Origin: Stenotrophomonas maltophilia
GTDB taxonomy: Bacteria > Pseudomonadota > Gammaproteobacteria > Xanthomonadales > Xanthomonadaceae
Assembly: GCF_002799245.1 (NCBI RefSeq)
Contig: NZ_NEQV01000003.1
Span: 186,001 to 250,000 of the forward strand
Length of the DNA stretch: 64,000 nt
Reading direction: 5' to 3'
Part shown: piece by piece, positions 43,080-51,661 of the stretch
Layout: every line of letters starts with the position of its first letter
Position numbering within the stretch: the first letter of the stretch is position 1
Translations under genes and position numbers: made by a program
Notes under the pieces: model-generated
The model's input: only the letters and a program-made list of their open reading frames with translations
Told to the model about the DNA's origin: nothing
The model's database searches: none

Positions 43080-44666
43080 ATGCCGCGCCGCATCGAGGGC
43101 CTCCAGGCCGCTGCCCCGCGGGGCAGCATGCCGCCGGCACCGCGCCTGCAGGCGCGCCTGGATGGCATGGCCGGCCGCATCGCCCGCCATGACTGGGCGT
43201 CCAGCCCTCTGGGCGTGATTGAACGATGGCCGCCGCACCTGCGCGCCACCGTCGACCTGATGCTGGCCCACGGCTTCCCGATGATCGTGCTGTGGGGCGA
43301 ACAGCTGGTGCAGCTCTACAACGATGGCTATGCCGAGATCCTGGCCGACAAGCATCCCGGCGGACTCGGCCAGCCGACCCGCGAATGCTGGCCCGAGGTC
43401 TGGCACATCAACGGGCCGCTCTATACCCGGGTCTGGCAGGGCGAGACGCTCACCTTCGAGGACAAGCTGTATCCGCTGGTCCGGCGGGGGCGCCTGGAGG
43501 ACATCTGGTTCACCATCACCTACAGCCCGATCCGCGGCGAGGAAGGGCGCATCAACGGCGTACTGGTGACGATGTTCGAGACCACCGCCGCGCATCTGGC
43601 GCTGGCCGCGCGCGAGCGCGAGAAGCAGTGGCGGCGCGAGAGCGAACGGCGCCTGGAGCTGGCTTTCAGGATGCTGCCGGTGGGCCTGTGCATCGTCGAT
43701 CTCGAAGGCCGCATGCAGTTGTCCAACGACCAGATGCGCGCCTACCTGCCCAGTGGCAAGGTGCCGTCCACCGATGCGGAGAACCTGCATCGCTGGCGTG
43801 GCTGGCATGCGGACGGTTCGGTGATCGGGCCCGAGGACTTCGCCATTGCGCGTGCAATGCGCGGCGAAACCGTGGTACCCGGGCTGGAGTTCCAGTACCT
43901 GCATGACGACGGTTGCGCCCGCTGGACGCGGGTCGCCGCCGCGCCGCTGCGCGATGCCGACGGCGAAGTAAGTGGCGTGTTCGCGATCGCTGTGGACATC
44001 GATGACCTCAAGCGTGCCACCGAGCGCCAGTCGGTGCTGCTGGCCGAGCTGCAGCATCGGGTCCGCAACATCATGTCCACCATCCATGCCATTGCCTGGC
44101 GCACCCGCGTTTCGGTGGGCAGCGTGGACGAATATGCCGAGCGCCTGTGTGGGCGGCTGATGTCGCTGGCACGCACGCAGAGCCTGCTGACCCGCGGCGC
44201 CAATGCCGGGGTCTGCCTGCGCGGCATGCTCGACGAGGAGATCGCGGCACAGACACCGGCGGCGGCCGCCTATCACCTGCAGGGTGAGGATGTGCTGTTG
44301 CCACCGAAGGCGGCTGAAGTGCTGTCGCTGGCCATCCATGAGCTGGCCACCAACGCGCTCCGGCATGGCGCGCTGGCCCATGAGGACGGCCGGATCGACG
44401 TCTGTTGGCACCTGCAGATGCAGGACGGGCAGCCGTGGCTGGGCCTGCACTGGTGCGAGCGCCATGCCGAGGTGGAGGGGTGGCAGATGCCACGCCAGCG
44501 TGGCCTGGGCCGGGTCCTGATCGAGCAGCGGGTGCCCTATGAGCTGGCCGGCAGTGGCGAGCTGCGCTTCGGCCCGCAGGGGCTGGATGCCTGGATCCGC
44601 TTCCCGCTGCGCGAGCGCGACAGCCTGCTGCAGACCGACGCCCCGGCCACAGGGCCCCTGGGGTAA
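43080..44666 (+). CDS. PAS-containing HWE/HisKA_2 histidine kinase
   Basis: A 528-residue soluble sensor kinase with no membrane segment. A first PAS-like domain (about 30-170: SPLGVIERWPPHLRATVDLMLAHGFPMIVLWG, QLYNDGYAEIL, FTITYSPIRGEEGRINGVLVTMFETT) is followed by a coiled linker and a second PAS (about 190-320: RLELAFRMLPVGLCIVDLEGRMQLSNDQ). The HWE-type H-box (about 325-345: LLAELQHRVRNIMSTIHAIAWRT) leads into a catalytic domain (AIHELATNALRHGAL with the N-box, RGLGRVLIEQRVPYEL). The 'GW.s.PLG....WP..L' opening is typical of cytoplasmic phytochrome-like or stress kinases. It pairs with the receiver upstream. No cofactor-binding cysteine is evident. Confidence 0.85.
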   Translation: MPRRIEGLQAAAPRGSMPPAPRLQARLDGMAGRIARHDWASSPLGVIERWPPHLRATVDLMLAHGFPMIVLWGEQLVQLYNDGYAEILADKHPGGLGQPTRECWPEVWHINGPLYTRVWQGETLTFEDKLYPLVRRGRLEDIWFTITYSPIRGEEGRINGVLVTMFETTAAHLALAAREREKQWRRESERRLELAFRMLPVGLCIVDLEGRMQLSNDQMRAYLPSGKVPSTDAENLHRWRGWHADGSVIGPEDFAIARAMRGETVVPGLEFQYLHDDGCARWTRVAAAPLRDADGEVSGVFAIAVDIDDLKRATERQSVLLAELQHRVRNIMSTIHAIAWRTRVSVGSVDEYAERLCGRLMSLARTQSLLTRGANAGVCLRGMLDEEIAAQTPAAAAYHLQGEDVLLPPKAAEVLSLAIHELATNALRHGALAHEDGRIDVCWHLQMQDGQPWLGLHWCERHAEVEGWQMPRQRGLGRVLIEQRVPYELAGSGELRFGPQGLDAWIRFPLRERDSLLQTDAPATGPLG

Positions 44667-44668
44667 AA

Positions 44669-44705
44669 GGGGATTTATCCCCAATTGGGCCAAATTGGGT
44701 ATAGT
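44669..44705 (+). promoter_or_regulatory. Operator/promoter of the toxin-antitoxin pair
   Basis: An AT-rich island holding a perfect palindrome GGGGATTTATCCCC (44669-44682) and two near-palindromic direct repeats CCAATTGGG and CCAAATTGGG (44681-44699), ending in TATAGT (44700-44705) as a likely -10. The repeats overlap the promoter, as expected for autorepression by an antitoxin. It lies 31 bases before the antitoxin start. Confidence 0.55.
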
Positions 44706-44735
44706 GGCCTCATCCACCCTGCCCGGAGCCGTGCC

Positions 44736-45077
44736 ATGACCCTGCCGCTGGATCTGCCTGGCCTCGAGAAGGCCCCGGCCTCGTCGGTGAAGACCCGGGG
44801 CTGGCCGAGCCTGATGCGCACGGTGCGCGAAAAGCAGGCGCTGGTCATCACCAACCACAATCATCCGGAAGCGGTGATCGTGGACATCCGCACCTATCAG
44901 GAGCTGCTGGCCAAGGCCGCCGGCGGTGATGCCGGTGAGCGCAACGAGGAACTGCAGCGCCTGCGCAGCGAGTTCGACCAGGCCCTGGCCGGCCTGCAGC
45001 GCGGGGAAGGGCTGGGCAAGGTGCTGGGCCAGCCGATCCGGCGCGGCCGCAAGGTCACCCTCGGCCGTCCGCTCTGA
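44736..45077 (+). CDS. Phd/YefM-type antitoxin of a zeta-like toxin
   Basis: A 113-residue small protein. The core LMRTVREKQALVITNHNHPEAVIVDIRTYQELL is the Phd/YefM DNA-binding fold. The C-terminal tail is charged, with a Glu/Arg-rich helix (RNEELQRLRSEFDQALAGLQRGEGLGKVL), the usual toxin-binding part. The start at 44736 is an ATG just downstream of the operator; the frame extending to 44685 crosses the promoter. The toxin gene starts 4 bases after its stop. Pairing a Phd-type antitoxin with a zeta-type kinase differs from the classic epsilon-zeta and PezAT modules. Confidence 0.82.
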   Translation: MTLPLDLPGLEKAPASSVKTRGWPSLMRTVREKQALVITNHNHPEAVIVDIRTYQELLAKAAGGDAGERNEELQRLRSEFDQALAGLQRGEGLGKVLGQPIRRGRKVTLGRPL

Positions 45078-45080
45078 TCG

Positions 45081-45707
45081 ATGGGACGCATCCTGGCGCT
45101 GGCCGGTGTCAATGGCGCCGGCAAGAGTTCGCTGCTGGGCACCTGGCTGGATGCCCAAGGGCTGGGCTGGTTCAACCCCGACGCCTTCACCCGCCGCCTG
45201 GTCGACGCCGGCTGGCCATTGCCGGAGGCCAACGCCGAAGCCTGGCAGGAAGGCACCCGCCGCCTGCGCCAGGCCATGGCCGATGGCACCAACTTCGCCT
45301 TCGAGACCACACTGGGTGGCAACACCATCCCGCGCCTGCTGCGCGAGGCCTGCGAACGGCAGCAGGTGGCGATCTGGTTCTGCGGGCTGGCCGATGTCGA
45401 GCTGCACATCGCCCGTGTTGCCGCACGGGTGGCAGCCGGTGGCCACGATATCCCGGTGGAGAAGATCCACGCGCGTTTCGATTCGGCGCGCGCGAACCTG
45501 CTGGAACTGCTGCCGCACCTGGCCGAGCTGCATGTCTACGACAACAGCGCACCGGCCGACGCGCAGGGTTGCGTGGTGCCGCTGCCGGTACTGGCGATGG
45601 CGCAGGGCCAACTGCATTACCCGGTTGCCGTGGCCGACCTGCTGCACACGCCCGGCTGGGCCAAGCCCATCGTGATGCGCGCGATGGAGTTGAACACGCC
45701 CCGGTAG
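45081..45707 (+). CDS. Zeta-toxin-like P-loop kinase
   Basis: A 208-residue P-loop protein. The Walker A GVNGAGKSSL lies at residues 9-18. NPDAFTRRL (about 32-40) and FAFETTLGG (about 73-82) match the zeta-toxin substrate-binding 'D.F' and 'E.T' positions. The C-terminal helices carry IPVEKIHARFDSARANLLELLPH, a conserved lid-like Arg pattern. Zeta toxins phosphorylate UDP-N-acetylglucosamine and so block peptidoglycan synthesis; other members of this fold act on different small molecules, so the substrate is inferred. It is directly downstream of its antitoxin. Its stop is the TAG of a SMAG repeat. Confidence 0.82.
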   Translation: MGRILALAGVNGAGKSSLLGTWLDAQGLGWFNPDAFTRRLVDAGWPLPEANAEAWQEGTRRLRQAMADGTNFAFETTLGGNTIPRLLREACERQQVAIWFCGLADVELHIARVAARVAAGGHDIPVEKIHARFDSARANLLELLPHLAELHVYDNSAPADAQGCVVPLPVLAMAQGQLHYPVAVADLLHTPGWAKPIVMRAMELNTPR

Positions 45708-45727
45708 ATCCTCGCCATGCGTGGATG
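45704..45727 (+). repeat. SMAG palindrome at the toxin stop
   Basis: GTAGATCCTCGCC..GCGTGGATG, one mismatch in the stem against the copies near 15.5 kb. Bases 45705-45707 are the stop codon of the zeta-like toxin gene. Confidence 0.8.
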
Positions 45728-45816
45728 CCTTCCGCGCATCGCGCGAAACTGCACCGTGCACGACTGGGCGCCACCGGAGCTGCGGTTAGACTGGCCGCAC
45801 ATTCAAGGAGGATGCC

Positions 45817-46434
45817 ATGCACGGACCTGCGACGCTCCGCTCCACTTCGACCCGCCTGGTGCTTGCTGCGCTGGCGCTGTCCTGCCTGCCGGTGATGGCC
45901 GCGCCGCCCGCTTCCAGGCAGACAGTGGCGCCGCCCAGCCTGGTACAGGCCTATCGGGCCGCCGAAGCCAACCTGCGGTTGATTCCCGGCGACGACATCG
46001 AATCGGATTTCCGTCCGGTGTGGACGGCTGTTGCTGATCTTGATGGCGATGGCCGTGCCGAGGTCGTGTATTTCTACACGTCCACCTACACCGGCGGCAG
46101 CTTCGCCCAACGCAATGTCGTTGCGGTGATGACCGCGCTGGCCGCGAACGACCCGCGGGGCCAGGAAAACAGGAACAGCCTGTCGCCGGTGGAAGCGGAG
46201 GACTATGCCGCCATCCGCCAATATGGCTATGGTGACGATGCGGTCGAACAGATCCCAGGCGCCATCCACGCCATCCGCATCCAGGGCGACCGCATCATTG
46301 TCGATTTCACGGTGACTGCCGGGGCGACGGTCTGCGAATGGAAGAGCCCGAACCGCCACGTGTGTCCACCCGAGGGCGACTACACCTGGACGCTGCGCTG
46401 GACGCCGGGGAAGCTGACCCGCATCAGCAGGTAG
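45817..46434 (+). CDS. Exported protein with a DxDGDG calcium-loop-like motif
   Basis: A 205-residue protein of unknown function. It has an AAGGAGG ribosome site and a signal peptide (about 1-28, ending LPVMA|APP). The central sequence PVWTAVADLDGDGRAEVVYFYTSTY carries a D-x-D-x-D-G loop like those of EF-hands and FG-GAP/VCBS repeats, so calcium binding is possible. Two cysteines (VCEWKSPNRHVC) could form a disulfide. The C-terminus, YTWTLRWTPGKLTRI, is strand-rich. It stands alone between the toxin-antitoxin pair and a converging transporter gene. Its TAG stop heads another palindromic repeat. Confidence 0.75.
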   Translation: MHGPATLRSTSTRLVLAALALSCLPVMAAPPASRQTVAPPSLVQAYRAAEANLRLIPGDDIESDFRPVWTAVADLDGDGRAEVVYFYTSTYTGGSFAQRNVVAVMTALAANDPRGQENRNSLSPVEAEDYAAIRQYGYGDDAVEQIPGAIHAIRIQGDRIIVDFTVTAGATVCEWKSPNRHVCPPEGDYTWTLRWTPGKLTRISR

Positions 46435-46468
46435 CGCCAGGTAGCGCCGGGCGTGCCTGCCCGGCGCC
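46431..46468 (+). repeat. REP palindrome after the exported-protein gene
   Basis: GTAGCGCCAG (46431, containing the stop) is followed by a second GTAG and a near-perfect stem GCGCCGGGC-GTGCCT-GCCCGGCGC (46444-46468), a likely terminator between the converging genes. Confidence 0.7.
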
Positions 46469-46518
46469 ATCTGCCCAGTGCATCCGCGCCATGCATGGGT
46501 CGCGTTCTGCGCCCAGCC

Positions 46519-48006
46519 TCAGGCCGGCTTCACCTGCTCGGGCTCTGCAACGTCCGGCAGCGGTGGCAGGGTCGGGTCCACCGTCACTGGCACATCGCTC
46601 TTCAACAGTGCGGCGGCTTCCTTGTCGCTACCAACGGCCGGCGGTGAACCGCGCAGCGGCAGGCCGGCGGTCTCCTTCACGAACAGCATGGTCACCAGGC
46701 CGATCACCGCTGCGCCCATCAGGTAGTAGGCCGGTACCAGCGGGTCGCCGGTACGCTCGACCAGCCATGCGGTCACCAGCGGCGTGGTGCCACCGAACAA
46801 CGACACCGACACGTTGAAGGCGATCGACAGCGCGCTGTAGCGCACCGGGGTGTAGAACAGCGCCGGCAGCGTGGACGGCATCGAGCTGGTGAAGCACACC
46901 AGCGCAAGCCCCAGCAGCATCAGGCCGAGGAAGATCAGCCCGTCGTTGCCGCTGCCGATCAGCAGCAGGCACGGAATGGCCAGCACCAGCAACGCGATGC
47001 ACGCACCGATGATCATCGGGCGGCGGCCCAGCCTGTCACTGAACAGTCCGCCGACAATGTTCAACGGCATCATCACCAGCATCACGATGATGATCAGCAG
47101 CAGGCCCTTGCTCTCGGCGTAGTTCATGGTGACGCTGAGGTAGCTGGGCATGTAGGTCAGCAGCATGTAATCGGTCACGTTGAAGACCAGCACCAGGCCC
47201 ATGCACACCAGCAGCTGGCGGCCATGCACCTGGAACAGCGCGCCCAGCCCGGGCCGGTCGTGCTCGCGCTTCTCGGCTTCTTCGGCGAAGGCGCGGAACG
47301 CCGGGGTTTCCTCCAGCTTCATGCGCATGTACAGCCCGAGCAGGCCCAGCGGGCCAGCCACCAGGAACGGCACGCGCCAGCCCCAGTCCAGCATCTGTTC
47401 ACTGCTCAGCAGCATGTGCAGCGCGGTTACCGTACCGGCGCCGGCGATGTAGCCGCCCAGCGTGCCGAACTCCAGCCAGCTGCCCATCAGGCCGCGGTTG
47501 CGGTCGGTGGAATACTCGGCGATGAAGGTGGCTGCGCCCCCATATTCGCCACCGGTGGAGAAGCCCTGCACCACGCGCGCCAGCAGCAACAGCACCGGTG
47601 CCCAGATGCCGATGCGCTCGTAGGCGGGAATCAGGCCGATGGAAAAAGTGCCCAGCGCCATCAGGATCATGGTGAACGCCAGCACTTTCTGGCGGCCGTA
47701 GCGATCACCCAGCGGGCCGAACACCAGGCCGCCCAGCGGGCGCACCAGGAACGCCACGGTGAAGGTGGCGAACGCGGCGATCACCTGTGCGGTGGGATTG
47801 CTGGAGGGGAAAAACACCTGGCCGATGGTGACGGCGAGATAGCCGTAGACACCGAAATCGAACCACTCCATGGCATTGCCGAGCGCGGCGGCGCCAACGG
47901 CGCGCTTGAGCATGGGCTTGTCGACGACGGTGATCTCATCGACCTTCAGGTGGCGGCGGCGTTTGAACCAGCCGAAGTGGGCATGTGCATCGGGGGTGTC
48001 CTGCAT
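46519..48006 (-). CDS. MFS transporter, ProP-type (betaine/proline-H+ symporter family)
   Basis: A 495-residue 12-helix major-facilitator protein. GNAMEWFDFGVYGYLAVTIGQVFFP is the signature start of the ProP/MhpT metabolite-H+ symporter family. GDRYGRQKVL is the loop 2-3 motif, and RPLGGLVFGPLGDR and FSTGGEYGGAATFIAEY fit ProP. Hydrophilic termini flank the core; the C-tail (about 460-495) is Pro/Val rich and lacks the coiled coil of E. coli ProP, so osmosensing may differ. The start at 48006 (MQDTPDAHAHFGWF) follows a GGGAGC site. The gene stands alone, converging on the exported-protein gene. Osmoprotectant or dicarboxylate uptake is likely. Confidence 0.85.
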   Translation of the reverse strand: MQDTPDAHAHFGWFKRRRHLKVDEITVVDKPMLKRAVGAAALGNAMEWFDFGVYGYLAVTIGQVFFPSSNPTAQVIAAFATFTVAFLVRPLGGLVFGPLGDRYGRQKVLAFTMILMALGTFSIGLIPAYERIGIWAPVLLLLARVVQGFSTGGEYGGAATFIAEYSTDRNRGLMGSWLEFGTLGGYIAGAGTVTALHMLLSSEQMLDWGWRVPFLVAGPLGLLGLYMRMKLEETPAFRAFAEEAEKREHDRPGLGALFQVHGRQLLVCMGLVLVFNVTDYMLLTYMPSYLSVTMNYAESKGLLLIIIVMLVMMPLNIVGGLFSDRLGRRPMIIGACIALLVLAIPCLLLIGSGNDGLIFLGLMLLGLALVCFTSSMPSTLPALFYTPVRYSALSIAFNVSVSLFGGTTPLVTAWLVERTGDPLVPAYYLMGAAVIGLVTMLFVKETAGLPLRGSPPAVGSDKEAAALLKSDVPVTVDPTLPPLPDVAEPEQVKPA

Positions 48007-48268
48007 GGGGGCTCCCTTGTGGATATGGAATAGGGGAATGGGCGATGGGGCGTGTCCCGGAAATCGGAAACGGCGATGCAGGCGCAGCTGGCGCAGGGGC
48101 ATCGGTGGATGGCGTGGGGGCCGGGGGAACGTGTGCAGGCACGACGCCACGCGCACGGCAACGCACCGCCGTGATGGCGGAAACGCGGCAACAGGATCAC
48201 TGCGGGCGCGCAGTCAGCGGCCGGAGGTCACAGCAGCGTAGGGAGTGCAGGCCGAGGGCCTGCGGGCG

Positions 48269-48397
48269 TCATCCGCCGGGATCCAGCGCGAGGCGATGGA
48301 ACTGCAGGGCGGGAACAATCGTGGCAAGCGAAGCGCCGGTCGGCAGTGCTTCCCACGTAACAGGTGCGCCCGTCACGTAGTGGGTCGTGTCGATCAT
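48269..48397 (-). CDS. Possible 42-residue small protein
   Basis: A short frame starting MIDTTHYVTGAPVTWEALP and ending FHRLALDPGG, followed by a perfect hairpin GCAGGCC-GAG-GGCCTGC (48248-48264). Third codon positions are about 70 % G/C. There is no strong ribosome site and no family was recognised. The rest of the 580-base gap between the transporter and the host-attachment gene (48007-48587) shows no other gene. Confidence 0.3.
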   Translation of the reverse strand: MIDTTHYVTGAPVTWEALPTGASLATIVPALQFHRLALDPGG

Positions 48398-48587
48398 CCG
48401 TTCATCATAACGGCATCGGCGTGAGCATGCAGCGAAGCGGGCTGAGCTGCACGCTGTGTTCCATCGCGCCTGTTCATCCGCCAGCGCAATGCGATGACAT
48501 GCGTTGAACGAACTCTGGCCGCAACGCTCACACAGTGCTGTCTACGGTGGCGGTGAACGCAATGACGCAATCGAGAAGGAGCACCGC

Positions 48588-49004
48588 ATGACCCGTCGCA
48601 TTCCCGAAGGTACGCTGATCATCGTCGCCGATGGTGGTTCTGCGCGTGTGTTCACCAACGTCGGCAGCGAGCATCAGCTGGCCCTGAAGCAGGAAGGCGA
48701 ACTGCGCCTGCAGGACATCAGCGAGCAGGGTGTTTCCGGGCAGGGGCCGGCCGGTGCGGTACCGAAGGACATGTCTATTTCCCAGCTCAACGAAGCGACG
48801 TTCGCCAAGCAGGTGGCCGAGCAGCTCAACGAGGATGCACTGAACAACCGCTACGCGCACCTGGTGCTGGTGGCGGACCCGACCACGCTGGGGCGCATCC
48901 GCCCGCTGCTGCACAAGGAGGTCCAGGCACGCCTGCTGGGCGATATTGCCAAGGACCTGACCAACGCACCGTTGGCGGATATCCAGAAGGCGTTGGCTGC
49001 GTAG
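48588..49004 (+). CDS. Host-attachment-protein family (PF10116-like)
   Basis: A 138-residue soluble protein. IPEGTLIIVADGGSARVFTN at the start, an internal variable segment, and DALNNRYAHLVLVADPTTLGRIRPLLHKEV..IAKDLTNAPLADIQKAL at the end match the family first named for Agrobacterium plant attachment. Its fold resembles the baeRF/eRF1 group, and its biochemical role is unclear. The start at 48588 has an AAGGAG site; the frame extending to 48504 has none. It is a single-gene unit. Confidence 0.82.
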   Translation: MTRRIPEGTLIIVADGGSARVFTNVGSEHQLALKQEGELRLQDISEQGVSGQGPAGAVPKDMSISQLNEATFAKQVAEQLNEDALNNRYAHLVLVADPTTLGRIRPLLHKEVQARLLGDIAKDLTNAPLADIQKALAA

Positions 49005-49130
49005 GCTCGGCGCGGTACTGCGCTGCAATGAGGGTGGCGATCGTGCTGGTCCCGGTGCCGGCGGCCGCACTGCAGCATGCGGCACGGCAAACCCGGTGCT
49101 AGGATCTGACCACCACCTGAATCGATCCAA

Positions 49131-51482
49131 ATGCCGATGCCCACGCTGGACCGTCGTCTCCTGATCGTCTTCGCCGCCACCGCCATGCTTGCCTCCGGTG
49201 CGGCGTCGGCAGCCCCAACGAAATCCGCTGCGGAACGCGCCTACGCCGCCGTTGATCCGTTCATTGGTACCGGCGGCGAGGGTCACACCTACCCTGGCGC
49301 GACGGTGCCGTTCGGCATGGTCCAGCTCAGCCCGGATACGCGCATCCAGCCCCGCGAAAAGGCGTATGGATGGGCGGCCGGCTACCGTTACGACGACAGC
49401 AGCATCGTCGGCTTCTCGCACACGCATTTTTCCGGCACCGGCCATTCGGACCTGGGCGACATCCTGCTGATGCCGTTCACCGGCGATCCCGGGCTGGAGC
49501 GCGGCGACCCGGAGAAGCCGCGCAGCGGTTACGCCTCGCGTTTCCGCCACGACGATGAGAAGGCCGAGCCGGGCTACTACGCGGTCACCCTGGACGACTA
49601 CAAGGTGCGTGCCGAGCTGACCACCAGTGCGCGCGTGGGCGTGCATCGCTACGCCTTCCCCAAGGGCGCCGATGCCAAGGTGCTGCTGGACATGCGCACC
49701 AGCATGTATGACTACCCGGGCAAGGTGCTGTGGTCGCGGGTGCGGGTGCGCGCCGACGGCACGGTGACCGGCTTCCGCGAGACCCGCGGCTGGGCGCCGG
49801 GCCGCCAGCTGTACTTCGCGATGCGTTTCTCGCGCCCGCTGTCGGGGCATGCGCTGCACAACACCGAGCAGGACATCGTCTACAAGGGCTTCCCGCCGCC
49901 GGGTGAGAAGGACCCGGCACAGCGTGCACAGATCGAGGGCCGGCAGCTGGTCGGTACCTTCGCATTCGGCAAGCTGGATGCACCGCTGGTGGTCAAGGTG
50001 GCCATCTCGCCGGTCAGCGAAGCCGGTGCCATCGCCAACCTGGACGCCGAAGTGGCCGACTTCGATTTCGACCGCGTGCGTGCGCAGGCGAAGCAGGAAT
50101 GGACGCAGGCGCTGTCGGTGCTCGACATCGATGCGCCTGAGCACGCGCGGCGCAGCGCTTACACCGCGCTGTACCACACCATGCTGGGGCCGACGCTGTT
50201 CATGGATGCCGATGGCCAGTACCGCGGCTCGGACAATGCCGTGCACAAGGCAGAAGGATTCACGAACTATTCCACGTTCTCGCTGTGGGACACCTACCGC
50301 GCGCTGCACCCGTTGCTGACGCTGGTGCAGCCGGAGAAGCGCAACAGCGACTTCGTCAATTCGATGCTGGCCCACCATGAGCACAGCCCCTACGGCATGC
50401 TGCCGGTGTGGTCGTTCCATGGCCTGGAAGACTGGTGCATGATCGGCTACCACGCCGTGCCGGTGATCGCCGATGCCTACGTGAAAGGCATTCGTGGCTT
50501 CGACGCCGACAAGGCGTTGAAGGCAATGGTCGAGACCGCCAACTACGGTCCGTACGACGGCATCGCGCAGTACCGCGAGCTGGGCTATGTGCCGATCGAC
50601 GAGGAAGGCGAGGCGGCCAGCAAGACGCTGGAATACGCCTTCGATGACTGGACCATTGCGCGCATGGCGCAGGCGATGGGCAAGGCCGATATCGCGGCGA
50701 CCTTCGACACGCGTGCCGGCAACTGGCGCAACGCCTTCGACAAGGACACCGGTTTCATGCGCGCGCGCAAGCGCGATGGCAGCTTCCGTACGCCGTTCGA
50801 CCCCAGCGCCAGCGGCTATGGCACCGACTACACCGAGGGCAATGCCTGGCAGTACTCGTGGTACGTGCCGCAGGATGTGGCTGGCCTGGCCGCCGTGCAT
50901 GGTGGCAGTGACAAGCTGCTCGCGCGACTGGACGACGTGTTCAATGCCAAGGTCGACCCGTCGATCTTCGCGCACATGGAAGACATCACCGGCCTGATCG
51001 GCTGGTATGCGCATGGCAACGAACCCAGCCACCATGTGGCCTACCTGTATTCGTACGCCGGCCAGCCGTGGCGCACGCAGGCGCGCCTGAAGCAGATCAT
51101 GGATACCCAGTACGCCGATCGCCCCGATGGCCTGGCCGGCAATGATGACGTCGGCCAGATGTCGGCGTGGTATGTGTTCACCGCGCTGGGCTTCTACCCG
51201 GTGGCGCCGGGTTCGGGCGAGTACATTCTCGGCCGCCCGTTCCTGCCGAAGACCGCGATGCGCCTGCCCAACGGCAAGCGCTTCACCATCGTTGCCGATG
51301 GGCTGGATGACAGGCACACCTATGTCGGCAGTGTGAGCCTCAACGGCAAGCCGCTGCAGCGCACCTTCCTGCGCCATGACGAGATCCTGGCCGGTGGCGA
51401 GTTGCGCTTCAACATGCAGGCCGAGCCGAACAAGGACTGGCCGGGGCAGGGCGCGCAGGCACCGTATTCGATGAGCCGGTGA
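49131..51482 (+). CDS. GH92 alpha-mannosidase
   Basis: A 783-residue exported glycosidase with a signal peptide (about 1-28, ending GAASA|AP). The N-terminal beta-sandwich opens with VDPFIGTGGEGHTYPGATVPFGMVQLSPDT, the family's hallmark, plus GFSHTHFSGTG. The (alpha/alpha)6 domain carries YSTFSLWDTYRALHPL, YTEGNAWQYSWYVP and GNEPSHHVAYLY, whose Glu is the catalytic acid, and NDDVGQMSAWYVFTALGFYPV. GH92 enzymes are calcium-dependent exo-acting alpha-mannosidases acting on N-glycan or fungal mannan ends. It stands alone with no SusCD-like genes. Palindromic repeats follow. Confidence 0.93.
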   Translation: MPMPTLDRRLLIVFAATAMLASGAASAAPTKSAAERAYAAVDPFIGTGGEGHTYPGATVPFGMVQLSPDTRIQPREKAYGWAAGYRYDDSSIVGFSHTHFSGTGHSDLGDILLMPFTGDPGLERGDPEKPRSGYASRFRHDDEKAEPGYYAVTLDDYKVRAELTTSARVGVHRYAFPKGADAKVLLDMRTSMYDYPGKVLWSRVRVRADGTVTGFRETRGWAPGRQLYFAMRFSRPLSGHALHNTEQDIVYKGFPPPGEKDPAQRAQIEGRQLVGTFAFGKLDAPLVVKVAISPVSEAGAIANLDAEVADFDFDRVRAQAKQEWTQALSVLDIDAPEHARRSAYTALYHTMLGPTLFMDADGQYRGSDNAVHKAEGFTNYSTFSLWDTYRALHPLLTLVQPEKRNSDFVNSMLAHHEHSPYGMLPVWSFHGLEDWCMIGYHAVPVIADAYVKGIRGFDADKALKAMVETANYGPYDGIAQYRELGYVPIDEEGEAASKTLEYAFDDWTIARMAQAMGKADIAATFDTRAGNWRNAFDKDTGFMRARKRDGSFRTPFDPSASGYGTDYTEGNAWQYSWYVPQDVAGLAAVHGGSDKLLARLDDVFNAKVDPSIFAHMEDITGLIGWYAHGNEPSHHVAYLYSYAGQPWRTQARLKQIMDTQYADRPDGLAGNDDVGQMSAWYVFTALGFYPVAPGSGEYILGRPFLPKTAMRLPNGKRFTIVADGLDDRHTYVGSVSLNGKPLQRTFLRHDEILAGGELRFNMQAEPNKDWPGQGAQAPYSMSR

Positions 51483-51510
51483 TGCTGGGCGGCGTGGTCC
51501 TCACGCGCGC

Positions 51511-51661
51511 GATCAATGGCGCCCACCAAGGTGGGCGACTACAGGAAGAGGTGATCGGGTAGTTGCCACCCCCGGTTGGCGCGCGGGACCCCGCACCTGG
51601 TAGATGCCAACCTTGGTTGGCACGCGGGAAATCAATGGCGCCCACCAGGGTGGGCGACTAC
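51511..51661. repeat. Cluster of four GTAG palindromes
   Basis: Inverted elements GGCGCCCACC..GGTGGGCGACTAC (about 51519-51542 and 51638-51661) bracket two plus-strand elements, GTAGTTGCCACC..GGTTGGCGCG (51559 onward) and GTAGATGCCAACC..GGTTGGCACG (51600 onward). The last one contains the stop of the minus-strand kinase gene. The cluster fills the space between the converging mannosidase and kinase genes. Confidence 0.85.
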
